Below, piece after piece: positions 1 through 5,692 of a stretch of DNA of 29,486 bases; position 1 is the first letter of the stretch, and each line of letters opens with the position of its first letter. The notes beneath the pieces are model-generated. The model was not told the origin of the DNA. It did not search any database and worked only from the letters and a program-made list of their open reading frames with translations. The position numbers and the translations under genes were made by a program. The stretch is from Chloroflexota bacterium (GTDB lineage: Bacteria; Chloroflexota; Anaerolineae; Anaerolineales; Anaerolineaceae): assembly GCA_029777225.1 (NCBI GenBank), contig JAKOSR010000040.1, positions 1-29,486 of the forward strand, given 5' to 3'.

Positions 1-1658
1 AGCGTGCCCAGGGCGCAAACCAACAGCAGGATGGTGGACATGGCCAGCGCCTGGCCGTAATTCAGCGCGCCAGGCTGGGAAATGTAACGGTAAATGGCCA
101 CCGGAATGGTCGGCATTTCGGGGGTGCTCAGGAAGCTGGACGCGCCGAACTCGCCTAGCGAAACCGTGAACGCGAAGACCATGCCGGCCAGCAAGGGACG
201 GAGCAGGAGGGGAAGGTCCACGCTCCAGAAGACGTGCAAGGGGCCGGCCCCCAGCACACGCGCGGCCTGGCGCAAGCTCTCCGGGATGCCGCGCAGGGCG
301 GAGGTGAGCACGCGCAGCACCAGTGGGAGCGCCACCAGGGTGTGCGCGATTGGGATGAGCAGCGGGAAACGTGGATTGTTGAAGGGGGGATGGTTAAAAA
401 CGACCAGGAAGCCCAAGCCAAGCGTCACCGCGCTGGCGCCCAGGGGCAACATCAGGACGGGTTCCAAAACACGGCGCAGTCCGCCCTGCCTTTGCATGGC
501 GTAGGCTGCCAGCAGGCCGAGGATGCCGCTGAGGACCACCGTGACGAGCGCGTACAGGATGGAATTGCGGATGGCCAGCAGGGGCGGCACGTAGAAAAGC
601 GAGCCGGTGCGGTTTTGGAACAATTCCAGGTAGTAGCGCAGGGTGAGGCCTGTCTGCACGTCGCCACGTTCCCCGCGGGCGGCTTCCAGGGTGAGGAAGG
701 AGCGCGCGACCAGGCTGAGCAAGGGGGCGGCAACCAGGAGGACCAGGGTCACGATGAGAACAATGGCCAAAAGCTTCTCGGCTGGCTTACGGGGCCGCGG
801 CAGGGGGGTGGACTCCAGGTTGAGGGCGGTTTTCCCCACGCGGGGGAGTACCTGGCGGTTGTAGAGCAGGGTAATCAGCAGCGTGAAGGACAGTTGGACC
901 AAGGAAAGCAGGCTGGCAAGCGGCAGGTTAAGCATCTGCATGGCTTGCGTATAGATTTCCACTTCCAGGGTGGCAAAGCGCGGCCCGCCCAACATCAGCA
1001 CGACGCCAAAGCTGGAGAAATTGAATAGGAAAACCAACAGCGAGGCGCTCAGGATGGAAGGCATGAGGAGCGGGAGCGTGACTGTTTTGAAAGTCTGCCA
1101 GGGGGAGGCGCCCAGCGTTTGGGCGGCCTGGTGCAGCCGGCCACTGAGGCGGCTCCACGAGGCGGAGACCACGCGAATAACCACTGAGGTGTTGTAAAAC
1201 ACGTGCGCCAGCAGGATGGCCGGCAGGCTGTTCAACAGGTGGATGGGCGCGCTGGGCAGCTTGAAAAGCGCCATCAGGCCAAGGTTGAGCAGGCCTCGCG
1301 GGCCGAGCAGCGCATTAAAGGCGGCCGCGGTCACCACGGTCGGGAGGATGAAGGGCAGCAGGGTTAGCAGGCGCAAGGTTTTGCGGCCTGGGAAGGTGAA
1401 GTGAGAAAAGAGGTAAGCGGAAGGCAGGCCCAACGCCAGGGTGAGCAGGGTGGAGAGCAGCGCCTGCCAAACTGTGAAGCCCAGGGGGCGGGTGACTTGT
1501 TCGAGCTTGAAGGCGGCCAGCCCCTGGACGAAGGCCTTGGAAAAGGCCAGGCGGAAGATGGCGACAAGCGGCTGGTAGAAAAAGACGAGCACGAAGGCCA
1601 GTGGCACCAACCACAGCCAAGCGCTCCTTAATTTCACCAACCGCCGCGAGTTTTGCAT
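1..1658 (-). CDS. thiP: ThiP-type thiamin ABC transporter permease (3' end cut by window)
   Basis: Inner-membrane permease of an ABC importer, probably for thiamin or its phosphates. Reading the minus strand from the ATG at 1658 gives an open frame of 552 codons to the window edge with no stop. It is a two-module permease: the first EAA loop (AAQTLGASPWQTFK, about nt 1090-1130) is followed by the hallmark stretch GGPRFATLEVEIY, and the second (LRQAARVLGAGP, about nt 250-285) by SLGEFGASSF. About 12 hydrophobic segments are expected. The length matches the fused ThiP/FbpB family (about 530-560 residues). It starts 3 nt after the stop of the binding-protein gene, in the same frame, and has only a weak ribosome site, so translational coupling is likely. 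The iron permease FbpB has the same architecture; the choice of thiamin rests on the riboswitch and the kinase in the same operon. The ATPase gene is expected beyond the left edge. Confidence 0.88.
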   Translation of the reverse strand, partial: MQNSRRLVKLRSAWLWLVPLAFVLVFFYQPLVAIFRLAFSKAFVQGLAAFKLEQVTRPLGFTVWQALLSTLLTLALGLPSAYLFSHFTFPGRKTLRLLTLLPFILPTVVTAAAFNALLGPRGLLNLGLMALFKLPSAPIHLLNSLPAILLAHVFYNTSVVIRVVSASWSRLSGRLHQAAQTLGASPWQTFKTVTLPLLMPSILSASLLVFLFNFSSFGVVLMLGGPRFATLEVEIYTQAMQMLNLPLASLLSLVQLSFTLLITLLYNRQVLPRVGKTALNLESTPLPRPRKPAEKLLAIVLIVTLVLLVAAPLLSLVARSFLTLEAARGERGDVQTGLTLRYYLELFQNRTGSLFYVPPLLAIRNSILYALVTVVLSGILGLLAAYAMQRQGGLRRVLEPVLMLPLGASAVTLGLGFLVVFNHPPFNNPRFPLLIPIAHTLVALPLVLRVLTSALRGIPESLRQAARVLGAGPLHVFWSVDLPLLLRPLLAGMVFAFTVSLGEFGASSFLSTPEMPTIPVAIYRYISQPGALNYGQALAMSTILLLVCALGT

Positions 1659-1661
1659 GCT

Positions 1662-2723
1662 TTACTTCAGCATCAGGTCCGTCCAAGCCTGCACCCAGGC
1701 CTCCCGGTTGGCCGCGATGAGCGCGGGGTCCAACCTGGCGGGGTCTGTAATTACCTGGCTGGCAACCTGGAAAGCCTCAGGCAGCTGGGCGCCGGGCAGA
1801 ACAGGGTAAACGAACATCTGCAGAGGCATGTCCTCCTGGAAGGGCTGGCTGAGCATGAAGTCGATGAACTTTTCGGCCAGCTGCCTGTGGGGCGTGTTTT
1901 TTAGAATCCCGACGAATTCCACCTGCCGCCAGCAAGTGCCATGGGCCGTGATGGAACCGGTGGGGGATTCGGTTAGCGGGGTCTCCGCGTAGAATAGCTC
2001 GGCAGCCGGGCTGGAGGCGTAAGAAACCACCATGGGCTGCGGACCCTTGCCAGAGGAGCCGGAGAAATTGGTGTAGTAGGCCGTCTCCCAATCTGAAACC
2101 ACGGCGACCCCGTTGGTCTTGAGCTGGCTCCAGTAGTCCTGCCAGCCGTCCGCGCCATACTGGGCGATGGTGGCCAGGAAGAAGGCCAGGCCAGGCGAAG
2201 ATGTGGCCGGGTTTTCCACCACCAGCAGGCCGGCGTAAGCGGGGTCGGTGAGTGCCTGCAGGCTATCCGGGATGGCCAGGTTACGCTCGGCGAACCAGGC
2301 TTTATCGTAATTGATACAGACGTCACCATAATCCACAGGGAGGACGGCGTGGGTGGGGTCCAGCTGGAAGGACTGGGGGATATCCGCCAGGGCCTGGGCC
2401 TGGTAGGGCTCAAAAAGGTTCGCGTCCAGCGCACGTGAGAGGTAGGTATTGTCCAGGCCGTAAAACACATCAGCCGAGGGCGTGCCGGAAAGCGAGGTGA
2501 GGATGAGGCGGTTGAGCGCGGAGCCAGTATCACCCGCCTTGACAAAGCTGAGACTGGCGTTGTTATCGGCTTCGAATTTAGCAATCAGCTCAGCGCTGAC
2601 GGCAAAGGAATCGTGCGTCATCACGGTCAGGACCGTGGGCTCAGTGGCACTTGGGGGGGCGGCATTGCAGGCGCCCACCAGCAACAACATAAAAATAGTT
2701 ATTGAAACGATATTCTTTTTCAT
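1662..2723 (-). CDS. thiB: Thiamin-binding lipoprotein, ABC transporter substrate-binding protein
   Basis: Extracytoplasmic binding protein that would deliver thiamin to the adjacent permease. The 353-residue protein begins with a lipoprotein signal (MKKN, a hydrophobic core, then LVGAC with Cys19 as the lipidated residue). The mature part starts VLTVMTHDSF, the usual first strand of ThiB/TbpA proteins, and carries YGDVCINYD and VSYASSPAAE, which resemble the ligand-binding segments of that family. I chose the ATG at 2723 because AGGAG lies 6 nt upstream and the signal peptide starts there; a 32-codon upstream extension in the same frame has no signal character. It follows the kinase stop by 7 nt, so the two are co-transcribed under the TPP riboswitch. 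An iron-binding relative cannot be ruled out from sequence alone, but the context favours thiamin. Confidence 0.87.
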   Translation of the reverse strand: MKKNIVSITIFMLLLVGACNAAPPSATEPTVLTVMTHDSFAVSAELIAKFEADNNASLSFVKAGDTGSALNRLILTSLSGTPSADVFYGLDNTYLSRALDANLFEPYQAQALADIPQSFQLDPTHAVLPVDYGDVCINYDKAWFAERNLAIPDSLQALTDPAYAGLLVVENPATSSPGLAFFLATIAQYGADGWQDYWSQLKTNGVAVVSDWETAYYTNFSGSSGKGPQPMVVSYASSPAAELFYAETPLTESPTGSITAHGTCWRQVEFVGILKNTPHRQLAEKFIDFMLSQPFQEDMPLQMFVYPVLPGAQLPEAFQVASQVITDPARLDPALIAANREAWVQAWTDLMLK

Positions 2724-2730
2724 CGTGCTC

Positions 2731-3387
2731 CTAAATAGCCCCGCCGTTGAGCGGAGTGTGAATAAGCAACAGGCTGCCGCCGGCCAGGTGGACTTCCACC
2801 TGGCCGCCGAGGGCGACATTGCTGATACCGCGCGCGGTGTCTGCCCTCAGTGTTTCGTGCTTGAGGGGGTATTGCAGGCCCGTGGTGCTGACCCCCAGCG
2901 CGTCGCCATTGCAGGGGACGAGGGAAACCAGGTCGCCTGGCTGGGTGGCCAGGAGCGCGTAAGAACGGACCAGGCGCACTGAACAAGTACCATCGTCCAG
3001 GCTGCAATCCAGCCCGGCCAGGTCTGGCCGGGAGAGCAGTGCCAGGTTACCGAGGGTATGGTCCAGCCTGCCACCGAGGGCGCCCACAACCAGAACGCGC
3101 TGGAAGCCGCGCTTGAGAACTTCATCCAAAGCAAGTTCAAGGTCAGTCTGGTCTTTTTCAGGGGGAAAGCGCAATACCTCGGTGAGTTGGTTGCCAGGCT
3201 TGGCCAGGACCGCGGGGGGAAGGGAATCCAGGTCCCCGATGAGCAGGTCCGGGGTGAGCCCAAGCGCCGCGAGGTAGCGCCAGCCGTTATCCACGGCGAC
3301 GAGGACGTCAGAGGGGCTGATGGTTAGCCTGGACAGATGGCTGGCTTCTCCGTTGGCGAAGAGCACCGCGCGCGTCCAATTTTTCAT
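2731..3387 (-). CDS. thiN: Thiamin diphosphokinase
   Basis: Transfers pyrophosphate from ATP to thiamin, making the cofactor TPP in the cytoplasm. The 218-residue protein has the family signatures GDLDS (residues 51-55), PEKDQTD (76-82) and GALGGRLDH (102-110), which form the ATP/Mg site, followed by the C-terminal beta-sandwich that binds thiamin. Length is normal for bacterial TPK (about 210-220). The ATG at 3387 sits 9 nt after GGAGGG, but that Shine-Dalgarno lies inside the 3' arm of a hairpin directly downstream of the TPP aptamer, so expression should fall when TPP is plentiful. As first gene of a kinase-binding protein-permease operon, it points to salvage of external thiamin. Confidence 0.95.
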   Translation of the reverse strand: MKNWTRAVLFANGEASHLSRLTISPSDVLVAVDNGWRYLAALGLTPDLLIGDLDSLPPAVLAKPGNQLTEVLRFPPEKDQTDLELALDEVLKRGFQRVLVVGALGGRLDHTLGNLALLSRPDLAGLDCSLDDGTCSVRLVRSYALLATQPGDLVSLVPCNGDALGVSTTGLQYPLKHETLRADTARGISNVALGGQVEVHLAGGSLLLIHTPLNGGAI

Positions 3388-3419
3388 AAGAAAACACCCT
3401 CCTGCCCTGGGAGGGTGTT
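3388..3419 (-). terminator. Riboswitch expression platform: terminator-like hairpin that also masks the SD
   Basis: On the minus strand ACACCCTC (3418-3411) pairs with GAGGGTGT (3401-3394), and a T-rich stretch TTTTCTT runs right up to the ATG at 3387. The 3' arm includes GGAGGG, the only good ribosome-binding site for the kinase gene. The hairpin could therefore end transcription, block translation, or both, when TPP is bound upstream. Confidence 0.75.
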
Positions 3420-3434
3420 ATGGTGCACGTGTTT

Positions 3435-3528
3435 CCATCCCTCCGCCGGCATGATCCGGATCAGGTTTTGCGGGTCGGACCTTATTGGTCCCTCTCAGCC
3501 CTGGCTGGGCTCCCCGTGTTCTTGATGG
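3435..3528 (-). promoter_or_regulatory. TPP riboswitch (THI element)
   Basis: Read on the minus strand, the region contains the conserved aptamer blocks in order: GGGGAGCC, GGCTGAGAGGG, GACC, ACCTGATCCGGATCATGCC and GGCGGAGGGA. CCATC and GATGG can close the P1 stem at 3524-3528 and 3435-3439. CTGAGA (in the pyrimidine-binding arm) and CCTGATC...GGATCATGCC (pyrophosphate-binding arm) are the invariant THI-box cores. It lies in the leader of the thiamin diphosphokinase operon, the expected place for feedback control by TPP. Confidence 0.96.
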
Positions 3529-3533
3529 ATTGA

Positions 3534-3542
3534 ATCTTACCA
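3534..3542 (-). promoter_or_regulatory. Possible extended -10 promoter of the thiamin operon
   Basis: On the minus strand TGGTAAGAT (TG, one base, then TAAGAT) lies about 7 nt before the predicted 5' edge of the TPP aptamer, which suits a transcription start near 3527. No good -35 hexamer is visible at 16-18 nt. The call rests on position and the extended -10 form. Confidence 0.4.
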
Positions 3543-3647
3543 CATGCGCGGTACGCGAGGGCCGGCCAAAACCGGCCTTGTAAAGGGTGGGGAGGCCGGC
3601 CTGGTGCCGGAAAATGGGCTAAAATACATTCCGATGAAAGGAACCGC

Positions 3648-4337
3648 TTGGAAAACACGCCCCCTATCAGCCTATTATTAATTGAGGACTTTCCGGTTAC
3701 CCTGGAAGGGCTAAAAGCCTGTTTCGCGGGTCAGCCGGATTTTGTACTGGCCGGCTGCGCGACGACCGGCGCTGAAGGCGTGAGCCTGGCTGCTGGCGCG
3801 CTCCCGGGGTTGGTCATCCTGAACATGGCGCTGCCAGACATGGACGGAGTGGAAGCCACCCGGCGCGTGCGGGAGGCTTCGCCTGGCAGCCGCGTGCTGG
3901 TGTTTTCAGGGCAGGCGCCAGACCAGGGGCTGTTTGACGCGCTGCACGCCGGCGCGAGCGGTTTTGTGCCCAAGCAGGCAAGCATGACAGAGCTGCTCAA
4001 CGCCGCGCGGACGGTCGCAGCTGGCAAGAGCTACCTGCACCCGACGGCGCTTGACTACGTGATGAGCCAGTTGAGCGCGCCTGACCCGGAGCCACCGGGC
4101 GACTTGCTGCAGGCGTTGACAGAACGCGAGGCGGATGTCCTCGCTGGCATGGTGGAGGGACTGAACAATTCCCAAATCGCGAAGAAGCTTGTGGTCAGCC
4201 CGGCCACCGTGCATACCCACATCAACCATATTCTCAGTAAACTCGGCGCGCGCAGCCGAACGCAGGCCGTCGTTTACGCGCTGCGGCACAAACCCCGCAC
4301 GTGGTCCTCTCCAGGGCGGAACGGGGAGCAAGCCTAG
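3648..4337 (+). CDS. LuxR/NarL-type response regulator with atypical receiver (Asn at phosphorylation site)
   Basis: DNA-binding transcription regulator of 229 residues. An N-terminal receiver domain (about 7-120) has the acidic pair E13-D14, the switch Ser in VLVFSGQA and the conserved Lys in GFVPKQAS. The residue that should be phosphorylated is Asn59 (LVILNMALPDMDG; codon AAC at 3822). A C-terminal LuxR-type helix-turn-helix follows (LTEREADVLAGM to SKLGARSRTQAV, about 158-212). The start is TTG at 3648 with AAAGGA about 5 nt upstream; the nearby ATG at 3634 is out of frame. A -10-like TAAAAT lies at 3620-3625. It is divergent from the thiamin operon and has no adjacent histidine kinase. 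Its target genes are unknown; phosphorylation-independent control is an inference from Asn59. Confidence 0.85.
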   Translation: MENTPPISLLLIEDFPVTLEGLKACFAGQPDFVLAGCATTGAEGVSLAAGALPGLVILNMALPDMDGVEATRRVREASPGSRVLVFSGQAPDQGLFDALHAGASGFVPKQASMTELLNAARTVAAGKSYLHPTALDYVMSQLSAPDPEPPGDLLQALTEREADVLAGMVEGLNNSQIAKKLVVSPATVHTHINHILSKLGARSRTQAVVYALRHKPRTWSSPGRNGEQA

Positions 4338-4429
4338 AGCTTATTATTGCCACCCCGCAACAATGTGGAGCGGGAAAAATCCAAGAAAAATGTTACTGGA
4401 GGATTACACAGACAGGGAGATAGGCCCGT

Positions 4430-4447
4430 CTCAACCTTTTGGTTGAG
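4430..4447 (+). other. Perfect hairpin in the leader of the CBS-protein gene
   Basis: CTCAACC and GGTTGAG form a 7-bp perfect stem around a TTTT loop. No T-run follows, so it does not look like a terminator. It lies about 100 nt upstream of the CBS-protein start in a 213-nt gap after the regulator gene; CAACC recurs nearby at 4454 and 4475. Function unknown. Confidence 0.4.
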
Positions 4448-4550
4448 GGGAATTCAACCTGGAAGGCACCATAAGTTCAACCCCCCAGCCGGCGCGCGGA
4501 TTGGCAGGCCGGCCTATACTGTTGGCATAACAAAGCGTATGGAGGAAGAA

Positions 4551-5390
4551 ATGAAAGAATATATCGTGTCACGCTGGATGACTTCACCCGTGATTACCGT
4601 CACACCTGAGACCAGCCTGGAAGAAGCCCGGCAGCTAATCGCAGCCCACCACATCCGGGCCCTGCCTGTGGTTGAGGATGACAAATTAGTTGGCATCATC
4701 ACCCGCCGCGGCCTGCTGAGGCTGGACCTTTCGTTCGTGGATGAGGGTAGCGCTGAGGCCGGCGCTCCGCATGAAATCGAGACCATGCGGGAGGTCATGA
4801 CGCGCCGGCCCATCACCGTTACTGGTTCAACCAGCATGGCTGAAGCCGCCCAGATTATGCTTGAGAACAAGATTACCGCGTTGCCTGTTGTACACGGCGA
4901 AGACCTGGTGGGCATCCTCACCAATTCCGACGTGATGCGATTTTACACGGCCAGGCACCAGGATATCGGCGCCGAGTTGCTCATCCGGGACTACATGACC
5001 GAAAATGTGGAGACCATCGAACCGGACGGGGCGTTGCTTGAAGCCCACCGTCTGATGAGCATGGGGCATTTCCGCAGCCTGCCGGTGGTCAAGAACGACC
5101 AACTGCTTGGCATCATCACCCGCACAGACCTGATGAGCAGCGACCCATCCCGGCGTTTCTCCCGCAACCAGCAGGAGGAATCCATGCAAATTTTGACCAC
5201 GCCGGTGGAAAAGATTATGTCCGCGCCGGTCATCACCGTTCGGCCGGAGTCCAGCGTTACTGAGGCGGCTTTCCTAATGATGGACAACAAGATTCACAGC
5301 CTGCCCGTGCTGGACGCGGAGCAAAAGCTGGTGGGCATCTTCACCGAAAGCGACCTGTTTCTGATTACGTCGCAGAAGTTGAATAATTAA
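4551..5390 (+). CDS. Protein of four CBS repeats (two Bateman modules)
   Basis: Soluble 279-residue protein built only of CBS motifs. The four repeats begin at VSRWMTSPVITV, MREVMTRRPITV, IRDYMTENVETI and VEKIMSAPVITV; each continues through an A/SLPVV or ALPVV strand to a GI-T-x-x-D/G-L helix. Paired CBS domains usually bind adenosine ligands such as AMP, ATP or SAM and act as sensors; no enzyme, channel or DNA-binding domain is attached, so a partner is probably regulated in trans. The ATG at 4551 is chosen because GGAGG is 5 nt upstream and the CBS fold begins at once; earlier in-frame ATGs (4347, 4539) lack a ribosome site and give an unrelated sequence. A strong terminator closes the gene. 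The specific ligand cannot be read from the sequence. Confidence 0.9.
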   Translation: MKEYIVSRWMTSPVITVTPETSLEEARQLIAAHHIRALPVVEDDKLVGIITRRGLLRLDLSFVDEGSAEAGAPHEIETMREVMTRRPITVTGSTSMAEAAQIMLENKITALPVVHGEDLVGILTNSDVMRFYTARHQDIGAELLIRDYMTENVETIEPDGALLEAHRLMSMGHFRSLPVVKNDQLLGIITRTDLMSSDPSRRFSRNQQEESMQILTTPVEKIMSAPVITVRPESSVTEAAFLMMDNKIHSLPVLDAEQKLVGIFTESDLFLITSQKLNN

Positions 5391-5402
5391 TTTGCCATAT
5401 CG

Positions 5403-5433
5403 CGGGCGCTCTTTGATGAAGGGCGCCCGTTTT
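5403..5433 (+). terminator. Intrinsic terminator after the CBS-protein gene
   Basis: CGGGCGCTCTT (5403-5413) pairs along its whole length with AAGGGCGCCCG (5419-5429) around TGATG, and TTTT follows. It begins 12 nt after the stop codon and separates this gene from rpoB. Confidence 0.92.
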
Positions 5434-5584
5434 ATTGGGGGGTGCATGGGAAGGGGCCATATGCGCAAAGCGGCCAGGGGTTTGACCAAAAATGAATCAT
5501 AATGAGTCCTCAAAAGTAGCATTTAATCGAAGAAAGGTGTATAATTTTAGGTTCACCGTCCAAAGCAAAATAAGGGATGGGCTA

Positions 5585-5613
5585 TTGACTCAATGAAATA
5601 TCGGGTCTATAAT
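5585..5613 (+). promoter_or_regulatory. Sigma-70 type promoter of rpoB
   Basis: TTGACT (5585-5590), a 17-nt spacer and a perfect TATAAT (5608-5613). Transcription should start near 5620, giving a leader of about 73 nt. Two copies of AATGAAATAT, 19 nt apart, lie in the spacer and over the -10/start region and may bind a regulator. Confidence 0.88.
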
Positions 5614-5620
5614 GAAATAT

Positions 5621-5631
5621 TGCTCTATTAC
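5621..5631 (+). promoter_or_regulatory. boxA-like element at the start of the rpoB leader
   Basis: TGCTCTATTAC resembles the boxA consensus TGCTCTTTAACA bound by NusB and S10 (NusE), differing at two of eleven positions. It falls at the predicted 5' end of the transcript, just before a terminator-like hairpin, the arrangement expected for antitermination. The match is short, so the call is tentative. Confidence 0.35.
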
Positions 5632-5639
5632 TTTTCTAT

Positions 5640-5673
5640 CGCGTGGCTCACGGATGATTCCGCCACGCGTTTT
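5640..5673 (+). terminator. Terminator-like hairpin in the rpoB leader (possible attenuator)
   Basis: CGCGTGG (5640-5646) pairs with CCACGCG (5663-5669), with an inner CGGA/TCCG helix, followed directly by TTTT. It lies between the rpoB promoter and the start codon, only 20 nt before the ATG, so a fraction of transcripts may end here before rpoB. Confidence 0.7.
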
Positions 5674-5692
5674 ATCGTGTTAGGAGATGTGA

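Larger units (their letters stand above)
5434..5692 (+). other. rpoB upstream region and leader
   Basis: No coding frame is convincing here. rplK, rplA, rplJ and rplL, which usually precede rpoB, are absent. The stretch holds an isolated TATAAT at 5540-5545 without a good -35, the consensus rpoB promoter (5585-5613), 10-bp direct repeats AATGAAATAT at 5592 and 5611, a boxA-like TGCTCTATTAC at 5621, and a terminator-like hairpin at 5640-5673 before the ribosome site AGGAG (5682-5686). Confidence 0.8.

Noticed and set aside
234..1028. 264-residue plus-strand frame, Gln/Gly-rich
   Set aside because: Antisense shadow of the ThiP-type permease, whose minus-strand frame is open throughout and has clear motifs.
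1973..2584. 203-residue minus-strand frame
   Set aside because: Alternate frame of the thiamin-binding protein gene; Pro/Ser/Trp-rich shadow composition.
2724..2819. 32-codon N-terminal extension of the binding protein
   Set aside because: It lies inside the kinase gene; the lipoprotein signal and AGGAG support the start at 2723.
3561..3610. GGCCGG-rich palindromes between the thiamin operon and the regulator gene
   Set aside because: They can form a GGCCGG/CCGGCC hairpin but have no T-run and no clear relation to either gene; a bidirectional terminator is not expected between divergent genes.
4347..4550. 68-codon N-terminal extension of the CBS protein
   Set aside because: No family resemblance and no ribosome site; GGAGG supports the start at 4551.
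5540..5545. TATAAT upstream of the main rpoB promoter
   Set aside because: No acceptable -35 at 16-18 nt and no proper extended -10; may be chance in an AT-rich stretch.
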